Origin: an uncultured Clostridia bacterium
GTDB taxonomy: Bacteria > Bacillota > Clostridia > Oscillospirales > Oscillospiraceae
Assembly (NCBI GenBank): GCA_937892865.1
Contig: CALBJG010000034.1
Location: 1-14,005 of the forward strand
Direction of reading: 5' to 3'
DNA: 14,005 nt
Position numbers and translations under genes: made by a program. Below the pieces are notes generated by a model. The model searched no databases. It had not been told where the DNA came from and saw only the letters and a program-made list of their open reading frames with translations. Shown here one piece after another: positions 8,501-13,626 of the stretch. The stretch's first letter is position 1, and every line of letters starts with the position of its first letter.

Positions 8501-9501
8501 TCTTTCAAATAAAGACCGTAACCGTTTTTGTAGTAATTGCTCTTATAGAATGTGTTGGCTCTGGGTGCGCGGACTTCGCCGGAGTTGTCAGACTTGGCAT
8601 TGCCGTCGACTCTGCCCTCATAAGCCCAATCGATGGTGCCGGCGTCATAGAGCGCCTTGACGGCATCTTTCTGGTCATCCACGGAGAAACTGGAGCCGCC
8701 GCCGTTGACGATGCCCAGAGTGGTATCGGCAGGCAGACCAAAGTCGTAGTATTTCTCCTCCACAACGGGACCTTCAGACTGCGCCTGCCAATTCAGAGTC
8801 AGACTCTTGAAATACAGGTTGTTGGTATCAAAGCCGTCCCGGCCTTCGGAGTAAATGTCATAAGTTTCGTTAAAGACCAGGATATACTCCTTGCCTGCCT
8901 CGAAGGTGTATGCGCCCAATGCCACATCGGTTTCGGTGGAAGTGGGCTTGAAATCATTCATCTTGTTGGCGGCAGTGAGAGATTCGGCGATGGTAGTGGT
9001 ACCTGCATCCACGCCGGCGGCATCGAACAGATAAGTTTCTGTCCAGATGGAGTGCTTGGTCAGACCGTTGCCGACAGCAGTGTCGCTGTTCACGGTTACC
9101 TGATAAGTACCGGTGCCGGGGGATTTGATCCGGATGGCATACCACCAGCCGTGACCGTTACTGTACATACGGATACCGCCGCTATAATGCTGGTTGCGGC
9201 TATGCTGGGTCTCTACACCGGAACCGTCGGCTTTGGAGTTGCCGTTCGTTTTGCCTTCATAGAGCCAGTTGATAGCGCCGGTATCATACAGATTCTCCAG
9301 GTAGTCTACGCTGGTAGGATCTTCCAGGGAGAAATTGCCGGTGCCAAGATTATCGGAGTGGCTATGAATATTAAAATCATAGACCACCTGCGTCGGCGCG
9401 GACGGGATCAGTGACTCGCCAACAGCAGTGACCAGCGGCATAGCGTCGCCTAAAAACAGGCATAACGCCAGCAGCAAAGCCAATAAGCGTTTTGTTTTCA
9501 T
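2503..9501 (-). CDS. Giant multidomain surface protein, membrane-anchored (2332 aa), unnamed
   Basis: Exported protein; function not recognised. ATG 9501 has AAAGGGG 7 nt upstream. Residues 1-26 are a signal peptide (basic KTKR, a Leu-rich core, then PLVTA near the cleavage site). Six related beta-rich modules follow at about 41-240, 250-461, 494-684, 692-892, 899-1110 and 1121-1297. They open with xYDF or similar, and most share HGWWYAI..SPG.G, KHSIWTE.Y and KEYI motifs. A Thr-rich linker (467-490) separates modules 2 and 3. Residues ~1330-1990 hold about 14 propeller-like strands (DG.LY.G...I..D..TGE type), enough for two seven-bladed beta-propellers, plus a DxDxDG loop at 1488-1493. Residues ~2000-2288 are five helical repeats, then a membrane helix (2290-2313), KKKK and a cytoplasmic tail. 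There is no LPxTG motif, so anchoring is by the helix, not sortase. Binding of extracellular glycans or glycoproteins is my inference. Confidence 0.9.
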   Translation of the reverse strand: MKTKRLLALLLALCLFLGDAMPLVTAVGESLIPSAPTQVVYDFNIHSHSDNLGTGNFSLEDPTSVDYLENLYDTGAINWLYEGKTNGNSKADGSGVETQHSRNQHYSGGIRMYSNGHGWWYAIRIKSPGTGTYQVTVNSDTAVGNGLTKHSIWTETYLFDAAGVDAGTTTIAESLTAANKMNDFKPTSTETDVALGAYTFEAGKEYILVFNETYDIYSEGRDGFDTNNLYFKSLTLNWQAQSEGPVVEEKYYDFGLPADTTLGIVNGGGSSFSVDDQKDAVKALYDAGTIDWAYEGRVDGNAKSDNSGEVRAPRANTFYKSNYYKNGYGLYLKDHGSVSYNGWYAIRLRAPGVGKYSVTINSALPPENGGNLRSRWADVYMFDASLLTGNKTVADFLTSAYAKDRFAPTLTELDCTVGEVEFVSDTQEYILVFHLTIDARNANKDNRAEHLALNGLTLNYIQPDPEESTGATTTVGTTTEETTTGPVEITGPVMGYNFGVYANYRDFLASGNSGVTDSADALAEMYEKGLIDWLPVGHGGLDEGSSPINRNQWQNNQIQVYSIAHNWYYAIKFRAPGTGTYDFTVNTATVTSGEVQKHSIWTEAYIAEDGSYTNVADVLNDEHKIKGFKPTSDAPDAYIGNVAFDENKEYVLILRETIDTRRDGHRDGLSTDNLYLKGFTFEAAEPPAVDKTGYDFDLLTNYPDDFNAGKTSVDDQKAKIENFFNNGYIDWMFYGKQNGSKTGAAGEELVNSFSQNALSKGRGFQVYGTGMHGWWYGIKFRSKVTGTADITLNTFLVKGSDDSDKHSLWTEAYLIESSELKNKSVDDLLDADHKIKRFAPTVENPAAYLGNVTLESGKEYIIVLKSTLAMYQQSKKTGTQNLYLSDLSVVAADPPPVEKTGYDFDLLGNYPDDFVSGKNSVMEQKKKIDEFYEKGYISWRVEAILNGSKTGDVENEEPINAFSQNALSKGNGIQVYSGAGHNWVYAFRIQSPGKGYHKVTMGTFLTEGKDADGNPVKKHSIWTDVYIIEASMLDNGKITLRDAMLKKYKLGNFEPTVENTDAYIGTYNFEEGKEYIIFFRETMKHWQKVKNIGGTLNMYLKGFAFEYTGKPDTTGIDPNKTVYDFDLAHKENGIYTGSPTLDAKKDDVSRLYGLDDLNWKLEENATGGSSKYSGLGITCYSGADGYLVFRIKSPGKGLHTLTLNHGKSGRAGTGAVYVLPVSDVDNAIDATDIHNRVGRVNFYNDTGDVNPTSGYTSLLGTWEFGSASEYLVVIEAYAACPIDVATSYMYINQLVCEKGDVTSKYQAEKRVNSMLISDGPVNTLDTCPYKAAGEVNGHDYFYLPLEGKKMNVYDIDAKEFVAQVDTPFTTCRGVVVDKEGIVWAVGDNPYIWRYDPFLNVAEDVYYYKGFEGGQKGDNKVIGGYSGQDIILGDDGALYFGVAMGGWFARYEPDTGKFTNLGTIGGDSANWSCSPIYYKGNLFGTVTGDRDGDGTKTTTLIKMEATTGDVIATMDLTPYLNQGEVMTRGGGICGGVLLFGGDQNDKIKNVVAIDAETLEFIDLGIYGQISSGITNELDGKVYFTAQGIGVFEFDGATRTATKLELSDAFSLPMVCHDNSFVTVEGNEKFPGYSILTYRTGTSQPVVLNPQTLEFMVIDGLVSDDHGTGNSILSIAAGITETDKNNLYIGVFNNQACSVLDIATGEVIHKYETNGQTDTMCFYNGNLYVGNYNQGALVQINMDDKRRNVTLFSLKTEYHQARIHNVVAGDGKVFVGSIPDWYQYGGCLAWIDINTLEKHVERHVVKDQSIIGLAYHDGIIYGGSAAGGGTGATPIPGASAKVFLYDVENKQKIMELDPREFLSDMPETVKGVSGLIPDPEVEKNGIIWGIAGGTLFTIKYDKATGKVTTEEKLCFDKTEEGSGWKETGMQMVDGYLYVNMGSKGGVRKVNIRNVADNTVLPIAKTDIFNFATDGNIYYAVTDNLYMYPMNIQDSDWAAADAVDKLLEAIPKVITLEHEAQLLEAEEAYNALTWTQKALVQKLYKLQDAKIEFLECRIDSIGEVTLDDIDLIFEIKNTYNAMTVKDRSYVKNFRTVFVPAMQALQKLQDAEAAAKVQALIDTIPGMGEITLEKEPAIREIEAAYLALTKDQRALVDATALENALETIKALRQVRIDRLIALINGLGETITLADEPAITEAMEIYNWLTMDERELVDYQKLITANGQLQKLQKAAAAEVDALIEAIGDTVDYSSGDAIKAARAAYDALTPGSKQYVKLLAILEEAEALYETLFPIWAIIVIAVVAVGAVAAAVVVVLKKKKSSKPAKETAPVSDET
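2638..3516 (-). repeat. Five helical repeats before the membrane anchor
   Basis: Residues ~2003-2288 contain five repeats of about 45-65 residues: an (E/T)(I/V)TL turn, an acidic helix, Y(N/D/L)xLTxxxRxLV, then a helix rich in LxxL/AxxLxxL. Cores include EAYNALTWTQKALV, AAYLALTKDQRALV, EIYNWLTMDERELV and AAYDALTPGSKQYV. This type is common as a stalk or spacer near the anchor of Firmicutes surface proteins, so here it probably lifts the propellers and modules away from the membrane. Confidence 0.75.
3532..5514 (-). other. Tandem beta-propeller region (about 14 blades) of the giant protein
   Basis: Within residues ~1330-1990, strands of the type DG(K/N)(L/V)Y.G followed by a turn and V..ID..T(G/L)E recur. 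I count starts near 1338, 1379, 1434, 1478, 1533, 1577, 1616, 1682, 1722, 1768, 1815, 1882, 1931 and 1971. The spacing of ~40-65 residues is that of propeller blades of the PQQ/YVTN/SMP-30 general type. Fourteen blades would make two seven-bladed propellers. The blade count was made by eye. Confidence 0.65.
5611..9381 (-). repeat. Six tandem ~200-residue modules in the giant surface protein
   Basis: Approximate module spans on DNA are 8782-9381, 8119-8754, 7450-8022, 6826-7428, 6172-6807 and 5611-6141. Shared landmarks are YDF at the start, (D/S)W about 35 residues in, an aromatic-rich HGWWYAI strand, an SPGxG turn, KHSxWTE.Y, and KEYI(I/L) near the end. Modules 4 and 5 are closest to each other: they share SQNALSKG and a nearly identical DNA stretch at their starts (around 6787 and 7410). 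Module 2 replaces KHSIWTE with LRSRWAD, and module 6 lacks both the aromatic cluster and this motif. The fold is probably a carbohydrate-binding-like beta sandwich, which is inference. Confidence 0.8.
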
Positions 9502-9518
9502 ATAAGTACCCCTTTCTG

Positions 9519-9535
9519 CTGCCGCAATGCGGCAG
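9519..9535 (-). promoter_or_regulatory. 5' leader hairpin of the giant surface-protein mRNA
   Basis: CTGCCGC (9519-9525) and GCGGCAG (9529-9535) form a perfect 7-bp stem with a 3-nt loop. It lies 3 nt upstream of the AAAGGGG ribosome binding site (9509-9515) and downstream of the predicted transcription start (~9549). It could stabilise the long mRNA or tune ribosome access. It is too small to be a riboswitch. Confidence 0.6.
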
Positions 9536-9555
9536 TATAAACCTTAACATAGTAC

Positions 9556-9584
9556 ATTATATATGGAGAATGGGAAAAACACAA
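9556..9584 (-). promoter_or_regulatory. Sigma-A-type promoter of the giant surface-protein gene
   Basis: On the - strand the -35 is TTGTGT (9579-9584) and the -10 is a consensus TATAAT (9556-9561), with a 17-nt spacer. Predicted start near 9549 gives a ~48-nt leader. The weak -35 beside a perfect -10 suits an activator-dependent promoter. Confidence 0.75.
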
Positions 9585-9616
9585 TTTCCAAATCGGTCAA
9601 AATTATTTCCAAATCG
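9584..9616 (-). promoter_or_regulatory. Two 12-bp direct repeats, likely activator binding sites
   Basis: CGATTTGGAAAT on the - strand occurs exactly twice, at 9584-9595 and 9605-9616, with a 21-bp period. The nearer copy overlaps the -35 box by one base. A period of two helical turns next to -35 is the layout of AraC-type half-sites such as araI1-I2. The natural candidate binder is the AraC-family protein encoded at 10513-11406, which is inference. Confidence 0.7.
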
Positions 9617-9634
9617 TTCTTTTTTTGCAAAATG

Positions 9635-10339
9635 TTAAGGCAGAAGACGGCGGAAGGTCACCCGATGGTCTGTCATACACTGCCGGAAGCCCTCGGCGTA
9701 CTTACAACCGCACTGGATCCCCCGGAATCTTGCGAAGGTCCGGGCGACTTCCATAATGTCGTTATCGTCGTGATCCTGGAGCCAGGTGAGTTGGCTTTCG
9801 TGGCAGGAAAGCATCTGCAGTTTGGTCTCCAATTCTTCGGTGATGTCCACATATTCCGTGGGGTCACAATCCAAAAGACCGGAGTTGTCCATATAGTAGA
9901 TAGGCACTACATTGCAGGCTTCGCCCAGTTGGGGCTCATAGTGGGGAACGGTGGCGCTGAAAGCGGCATAGAAAGCCAATTTGGATGTCTCCACATGGTC
10001 GTTCATATAGTCATTGGGAGCGTGGGTGATGATAAAGTCCGGCTTGGCATCCCGGATGATCTTCACCAGACGGTCGATCTGCTCTTTATCCGCGGAGTTG
10101 ACCAGCAGGTCGCCCACATCGCAGGTGACGGTGGTGAAACCGCCGATGTCACCGGCTTTTTTCGCTTCGCCGATCCGGGTGACCCGGAGTTCTGCAGGCT
10201 GGATCACCATATGACCCATATTGCCGTTGGCAACGTGACAAACAGTGACATTGTCACCGCGCTTTTTGCATCGCAGCAGCGTACCGCCGCAGCCGATCTC
10301 CATATCATCAGGGTGACAGACAATGGCTAAAACATTCAT
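9635..10339 (-). CDS. PIG-L / LmbE-family Zn-dependent deacetylase
   Basis: 234 residues; ATG 10339 has GGAGG (10347-10351 on +) 7 nt upstream. The family hydrolyses N-acetyl groups from GlcNAc-containing or related glycosides (GlcNAc-PI, mycothiol/bacillithiol precursors, N,N'-diacetylchitobiose, antibiotic intermediates). Signature CHPDDMEIGCGGT at 8-20 supplies the zinc ligands H9 and D12 and catalytic base D11, and H115 in NDYMNDHVETSK is the expected third ligand. The Rossmann-like order of HPDD, then ITHAPNDYMNDH, then a C-terminal alpha/beta part is normal, as is the length. No signal peptide is present, so it acts in the cytoplasm. It lies 133 nt upstream of the giant surface-protein gene in the same direction, with no terminator between them, so some read-through into that gene is possible. 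Substrate cannot be told from sequence. Confidence 0.9.
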   Translation of the reverse strand: MNVLAIVCHPDDMEIGCGGTLLRCKKRGDNVTVCHVANGNMGHMVIQPAELRVTRIGEAKKAGDIGGFTTVTCDVGDLLVNSADKEQIDRLVKIIRDAKPDFIITHAPNDYMNDHVETSKLAFYAAFSATVPHYEPQLGEACNVVPIYYMDNSGLLDCDPTEYVDITEELETKLQMLSCHESQLTWLQDHDDNDIMEVARTFARFRGIQCGCKYAEGFRQCMTDHRVTFRRLLP

Positions 10340-10374
10340 AGTAGGACCTCCAGAAAATTATATATTTAATAATG

Positions 10375-10445
10375 TGTTATCATATCATATATTTTTTGAT
10401 ATGCGCAATACACAGATATACGCTTATGGTATATTTTTGATAACA
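10375..10445. promoter_or_regulatory. Repeat pair in the divergent PIG-L / araC-like control region
   Basis: TGTTATC (10375-10381) and GATAACA (10439-10445) form a 7-bp inverted repeat. TTTTTGATA occurs twice as a direct repeat, at 10393-10401 and 10434-10442, 41 bp apart. The region is very AT-rich, so chance similarity is a real possibility. The spacing is about four helical turns and would suit a regulator acting on both promoters. Confidence 0.35.
10379..10408 (-). promoter_or_regulatory. Probable promoter of the PIG-L-family gene
   Basis: On the - strand, TTGCGC (10403-10408) and TATGAT (10379-10384) are 18 nt apart. Predicted start near 10372 gives a ~33-nt leader. The spacer contains an ATATCA...TGATAT inverted repeat (10382-10387, 10397-10402), which could be an operator or simply AT-rich promoter DNA. 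Confidence 0.5.
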
Positions 10446-10451
10446 ATATCC

Positions 10452-10480
10452 TTGCATTTTGAAACGAGGTTGTGTAAAAT
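10452..10480 (+). promoter_or_regulatory. Probable promoter of the AraC-family regulator gene
   Basis: TTGCAT (10452-10457) and TAAAAT (10475-10480) are separated by 17 nt. Predicted start near 10487 gives a ~26-nt leader before GTG 10513. This also rules out the in-frame TTG at 10459 as translation start. Confidence 0.6.
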
Positions 10481-10497
10481 ATGGGAAAAGGGCAAAG

Positions 10498-10504
10498 AAA
10501 GGAG
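10498..10504 (+). promoter_or_regulatory. Ribosome binding site deciding the GTG start of the AraC-family gene
   Basis: AAAGGAG lies 8 nt before GTG 10513. No comparable site precedes the other in-frame start (TTG 10459), so the GTG start is preferred. Confidence 0.8.
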
Positions 10505-10512
10505 TGGGGTTT

Positions 10513-11406
10513 GTGGAACCGAAATACGGAAAAAACTCCATCAACTGTCTGATCAATGTGCGGCAGATCATGTCCATTCACTATTTTGAGTTCAAGTCGG
10601 ATTTTTCCTTTGACAGCGAGACCCACAACTACTGGGAACTGGTGTATATCGACCGGGGCAGAGCCAGGGTCACTGCCGATGACCGGACAGAAACACTGAA
10701 CGCGGGAGAGATCATTTTCCATAAACCGGGGGAACGCCACGCCATCGCCTCCGATCCTGCTGACCCACCGGCGGTGTTTATCATCACCTTTTACTGCACT
10801 TCGAAAGATATGAAATTTTTCGCCGGCAGACGGATGAATGTGCCGATGCCGCTGCGCCGGTACATCGCGGAGATGATATCCGACGGGCAGGAGGCGTATT
10901 ATCTTGCGGACGACAGCCCCTATGAGGTGGAACTGCAAAAACGGCCGGACGGCCTTTTGGGCAGTGAACAACTGATCAAACTGAATCTGGAGATGCTTCT
11001 TTTGAAACTGATCCGCTCCACGGTACTGCCAAAGGTGGCAGTGAGCGGCGAGAAGAATTATGACAGCCTTACCCGGGCGGTGATGGATATTCTGACCAAC
11101 AGTGTCTACGGCAGGATCACCGTGGATGCCATCAGCAAGCAGTTGGGTTTCAGCCGTACCCACATCAGCGCGGTATTCAAGGAAAACTGTGGCAAGACCA
11201 TTACGGAGCATCTGACCGATTTGAAGATCAGCGAGGCCAAGTATCTGCTGCGGAAAGAGCGGTATACCATTTCCCAAATTTCCGAATTTCTGTGTTACGA
11301 CAATCCCCACTATTTTTGCCGGGTGTTCAAGCGGGAGACCGGAATGACTCCCAGCCAGTATGTGGAATCCGTCACTTACCTGGGAAAATACGCCAAAAAA
11401 GCATAA
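10513..11406 (+). CDS. AraC-family transcriptional regulator with N-terminal cupin domain
   Basis: 297 residues from GTG 10513 to TAA 11404-11406. Residues ~20-100 look like the AraC-type cupin ligand-binding domain: YWELVYIDRGRARV, then AGEIIFHKPGERHAI with H70 and H76 in the usual barrel positions. A helical linker follows (~110-180). The C-terminal ~100 residues are the double helix-turn-helix DNA-binding domain: ITVDAISKQLGFSRTHISAVFKE (201-223), then TISQISEFLCYDNPHYFCRVFK (252-273) and the family hallmark GMTPSQY (277-283). Such proteins usually sense a small sugar or related molecule and activate nearby transport or hydrolase genes. It is transcribed divergently from the PIG-L-family gene. 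Direct repeats in front of the giant surface-protein gene are a plausible target. It converges with the mtlD-like operon, sharing a terminator. Confidence 0.93.
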   Translation: MEPKYGKNSINCLINVRQIMSIHYFEFKSDFSFDSETHNYWELVYIDRGRARVTADDRTETLNAGEIIFHKPGERHAIASDPADPPAVFIITFYCTSKDMKFFAGRRMNVPMPLRRYIAEMISDGQEAYYLADDSPYEVELQKRPDGLLGSEQLIKLNLEMLLLKLIRSTVLPKVAVSGEKNYDSLTRAVMDILTNSVYGRITVDAISKQLGFSRTHISAVFKENCGKTITEHLTDLKISEAKYLLRKERYTISQISEFLCYDNPHYFCRVFKRETGMTPSQYVESVTYLGKYAKKA

Positions 11407-11409
11407 AAT

Positions 11410-11441
11410 ATCACCGGTTTTGCAAAGGCAAAACCGGTGAT
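11410..11441. terminator. Bidirectional terminator between convergent araC-like and mtlD-like genes
   Basis: TCACCGGTTTTGC (11411-11423) pairs perfectly with GCAAAACCGGTGA (11428-11440) around loop AAAG; A11410-T11441 adds a 14th pair. On + it is followed by TTTTATT; on - it is followed by TATTTTATGC. It lies 3 nt after the araC-like stop and 4 nt after the mtlD-like stop, so it can serve both. Confidence 0.92.
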
Positions 11442-11445
11442 TTTA

Positions 11446-12660
11446 TTAAATGGTTTTACTGAATGAGGGAGCGGTGAGGGCGTCTGCCCGGCGGCGAAGG
11501 TCGCCGATGCTGCTGCCTGCCAGCAGCGCATCGTATGTTTCCCCGATCAGAGAAAACAGCGGATGGTCAGAAGACAAATCGGAAACGCCGGTCAGCACCT
11601 GACGGGCGTTTTCTCCCGTTTGGGGCAGGTCGTTTTCTGTTAAGTACCGCTTTAAGCCGGCAGCCGCGCCAATGGCGATATAGGTCGGCATAATGCCCAT
11701 TTCGTAAGATAATTTGCCGGAGCCGATAAGCCGGTCTTCCGGGGACAGTTTCCGCCTGGGGTCACCGCCCACACGCTGGCAGGTATCTTTCAGCGCCCGG
11801 TTGGTGAACCGGTGGAGCAGATGGTTGATATGGGGCAGGATATCCGAAACCGGAACGCCGTATTTCTTTGACAGCGCCTGGGCGCTTTGCTCCATAGCCC
11901 CTTTGACGATGATATAAATATCATCCCGGTCAATGGCTTCGTAGATATAGGTAAGACCAAAGAGGTCGCCTAAATAAGCGCAGGTGGCGTGACCCATATT
12001 GTGGATATAGAGTTTGCGCTTCAGGTAGAAATCAAAGGGGGAGAAGGGGACCATATCCCGGATCTCCGGGATGCCGCCCTTGAAAGCGTCCTTGTCCACC
12101 GGCAGAAAACCGTAACTTTCCACACAGACCCGCAGCGGCTCGCCGTCTTTCATTTCCTCTGTCTGCACCGGGACCATACGGCCGATGGAGGCTTCCACCA
12201 GACCGATGTTTTCGTCAAACCAGGCCTGCTCTTCTTCGGTGAGATGTTCTTTGAGCATACCTTCCAGGATCTTGTTGGCATCCATCAGATTTTCGCAGAT
12301 GATGATGTTCAGCGGGCCTTTCTTTTCCTGCATACGCAGGCGGATGCCTGCCACCAGATTGGCAATGATGAATTTTAAAATGTTCACGCCCACGGCAGTG
12401 GCCATAATATCCGCATCGGCAATGGCGCGGGCGACGGCGTTCTGGTCGTTGCCGTTGACAGCGCACACGTTTTCCACCCAGATATCATCAAAGGAGTCAC
12501 CGGATAAGATCCGCACCGGGTAGCGGCGCGCCTTGTTCAGGGTATCCACCACGGGGGCGGCCACATCCACAAAGGTAACTTCATAGCCGGAACGGCTTAA
12601 GAGCATACCGATAAAGCCGCGGCCGATATTGCCGCCGCCGTACATAACTGCTTTTTTCAT
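11446..12660 (-). CDS. mtlD: Mannitol-1-phosphate 5-dehydrogenase family protein
   Basis: 404 residues; ATG 12660 has GGAGG (12668-12672 on +) 7 nt upstream, inside the end of the kinase gene. The family interconverts mannitol 1-phosphate and fructose 6-phosphate with NAD(H). The N-terminus has the MtlD-type dinucleotide-binding loop GGGNIGRGFIG (8-18). The catalytic polyol-dehydrogenase motif KxxxxNxxH is present as K216, N221, H224 in KLYIHNMGHA, followed by TCAYLGDLFG. PLNIIICENL (117-126), VKGAMEQS (252-259) and RVGGDPRRKLSPEDRLIGS also match MtlD proteins; E. coli MtlD is 382 residues. It is the last gene of an operon, 2 nt after a PfkB-family kinase. No mannitol PTS gene is visible, so a different hexitol or pentitol phosphate substrate is possible. 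The alternative is another member of the polyol-specific long-chain dehydrogenases. Confidence 0.88.
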   Translation of the reverse strand: MKKAVMYGGGNIGRGFIGMLLSRSGYEVTFVDVAAPVVDTLNKARRYPVRILSGDSFDDIWVENVCAVNGNDQNAVARAIADADIMATAVGVNILKFIIANLVAGIRLRMQEKKGPLNIIICENLMDANKILEGMLKEHLTEEEQAWFDENIGLVEASIGRMVPVQTEEMKDGEPLRVCVESYGFLPVDKDAFKGGIPEIRDMVPFSPFDFYLKRKLYIHNMGHATCAYLGDLFGLTYIYEAIDRDDIYIIVKGAMEQSAQALSKKYGVPVSDILPHINHLLHRFTNRALKDTCQRVGGDPRRKLSPEDRLIGSGKLSYEMGIMPTYIAIGAAAGLKRYLTENDLPQTGENARQVLTGVSDLSSDHPLFSLIGETYDALLAGSSIGDLRRRADALTAPSFSKTI

Positions 12661-12662
12661 TT

Positions 12663-13625
12663 TCAGACCTCCCGACGGGGGAATTGTTTACAGAATTCCC
12701 GGATCTCCGCTTCTTCCGCAAGACCGCCGGTAGCGCCGGCGCAGCGGAGGCTCATCACGGCGCTGGCGCTGGAAAATTCCAGGATCTCTTTGTCAGACCA
12801 ACCATTATAGATGCCATACAGCGCCCCGGCGCAGAAAGCATCGCCGGCGCCGGTGGTGCCTTGGATGAAACCGGCGGGGAGCATATAAGAACCTACCCGG
12901 GTAAAGCCTTCTTCCGAGAGGCATACTGCCTGCTCCGGCATATGGATAATGACCTTCTTCTGCACACCCAGCGCCATCAGTTTCCGGCAGATGGCTTCCA
13001 GGTTTTCAGAAGCGGGGTCCATACCTGCCAGTTTGCCTGCTTCCAATTCGTTGATGATCAGATAGTCTGTATAGGGCAGGCAGGGCAGAACCAGGCCGTA
13101 ACGGTCGGAACTTTCGCTGACCAGGTCGATGGATGTTTCGATGCCGGCATCTTTTGCCTGCTTCAAAATTTCCAGACCTTCCCCTGCATCTACCTTTTTC
13201 AGTAGCAGGAAATATCCCAAATGGAGAATTTTGCTCTCCATATGGGCAAAGTCCATATCCTTGGCGGAAAGTTCTCCGTCGGCGCCGGCGTATGTAAAGA
13301 ATGTCCGCTGACCGCCGGGGATGCTCATTACATGGGTGCAGGTGGTAAGACCGTCTAACTGACCGATGCCGGAAATGTCCACGCCGGCGTCAAGCAAGGT
13401 GTTTTTGTAAAACTCTGCCTCCGGATCCGTACCCACAAGACCCACCGCGCGGATGGGCAGTTGGGGACAGATCTTTTTCAAGTCCATTGCCACATTGGCA
13501 ACACAGCCGCCCATTGCAGGCTCGATAGAGGCGATTTGGATCAATTCGCCCAAAGCCGGGTATGCCGGGATCTGATAGATCTTATCTACAATGGCGCTGC
13601 CGGCAACTGTAATACCGTTTCTCAT
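12663..13625 (-). CDS. PfkB-family carbohydrate kinase
   Basis: 320 residues, the normal length for the ribokinase/PfkB fold. It transfers phosphate from ATP to a sugar or sugar-phosphate hydroxyl in the cytoplasm. The N-terminal substrate and lid region includes MGGCVANVAMDL (38-49), the family's GG/AxNxA signature. N192-E193-L194-E195 in INELEAG is the NxxE Mg2+/phosphate motif. GTTGAGDAFCAGAL (256-269) is the C-terminal signature with catalytic base D262 and the anion hole GAG. Start ATG 13625 has GGAG (13636-13639 on +) 10 nt upstream and sits 1 nt after the previous gene's stop. The mtlD-like gene starts 2 nt after its own stop, so translation is probably coupled along the operon. Fructokinase or another ketose/polyol kinase fits the context, but sugar specificity in this family cannot be read from sequence. 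Confidence 0.9.
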   Translation of the reverse strand: MRNGITVAGSAIVDKIYQIPAYPALGELIQIASIEPAMGGCVANVAMDLKKICPQLPIRAVGLVGTDPEAEFYKNTLLDAGVDISGIGQLDGLTTCTHVMSIPGGQRTFFTYAGADGELSAKDMDFAHMESKILHLGYFLLLKKVDAGEGLEILKQAKDAGIETSIDLVSESSDRYGLVLPCLPYTDYLIINELEAGKLAGMDPASENLEAICRKLMALGVQKKVIIHMPEQAVCLSEEGFTRVGSYMLPAGFIQGTTGAGDAFCAGALYGIYNGWSDKEILEFSSASAVMSLRCAGATGGLAEEAEIREFCKQFPRREV

Positions 13626-13626
13626 A

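Noticed and set aside
9597..9602. TTGACC on the - strand as -35 box for the giant gene.
   Set aside because: It is about 35 nt from TATAAT, far beyond the usual 16-18 nt; TTGTGT at 9579-9584 gives 17 nt.
9563..10330. A 255-codon + strand open frame opposite the PIG-L-family gene.
   Set aside because: The - strand encodes HPDD and the other zinc motifs with a good RBS; the + frame is its shadow.
10366..11310. A 314-codon - strand open frame opposite the AraC-family gene.
   Set aside because: The + strand frame carries the full AraC double helix-turn-helix and cupin motifs with RBS and promoter; the - frame has neither motif nor start signals.
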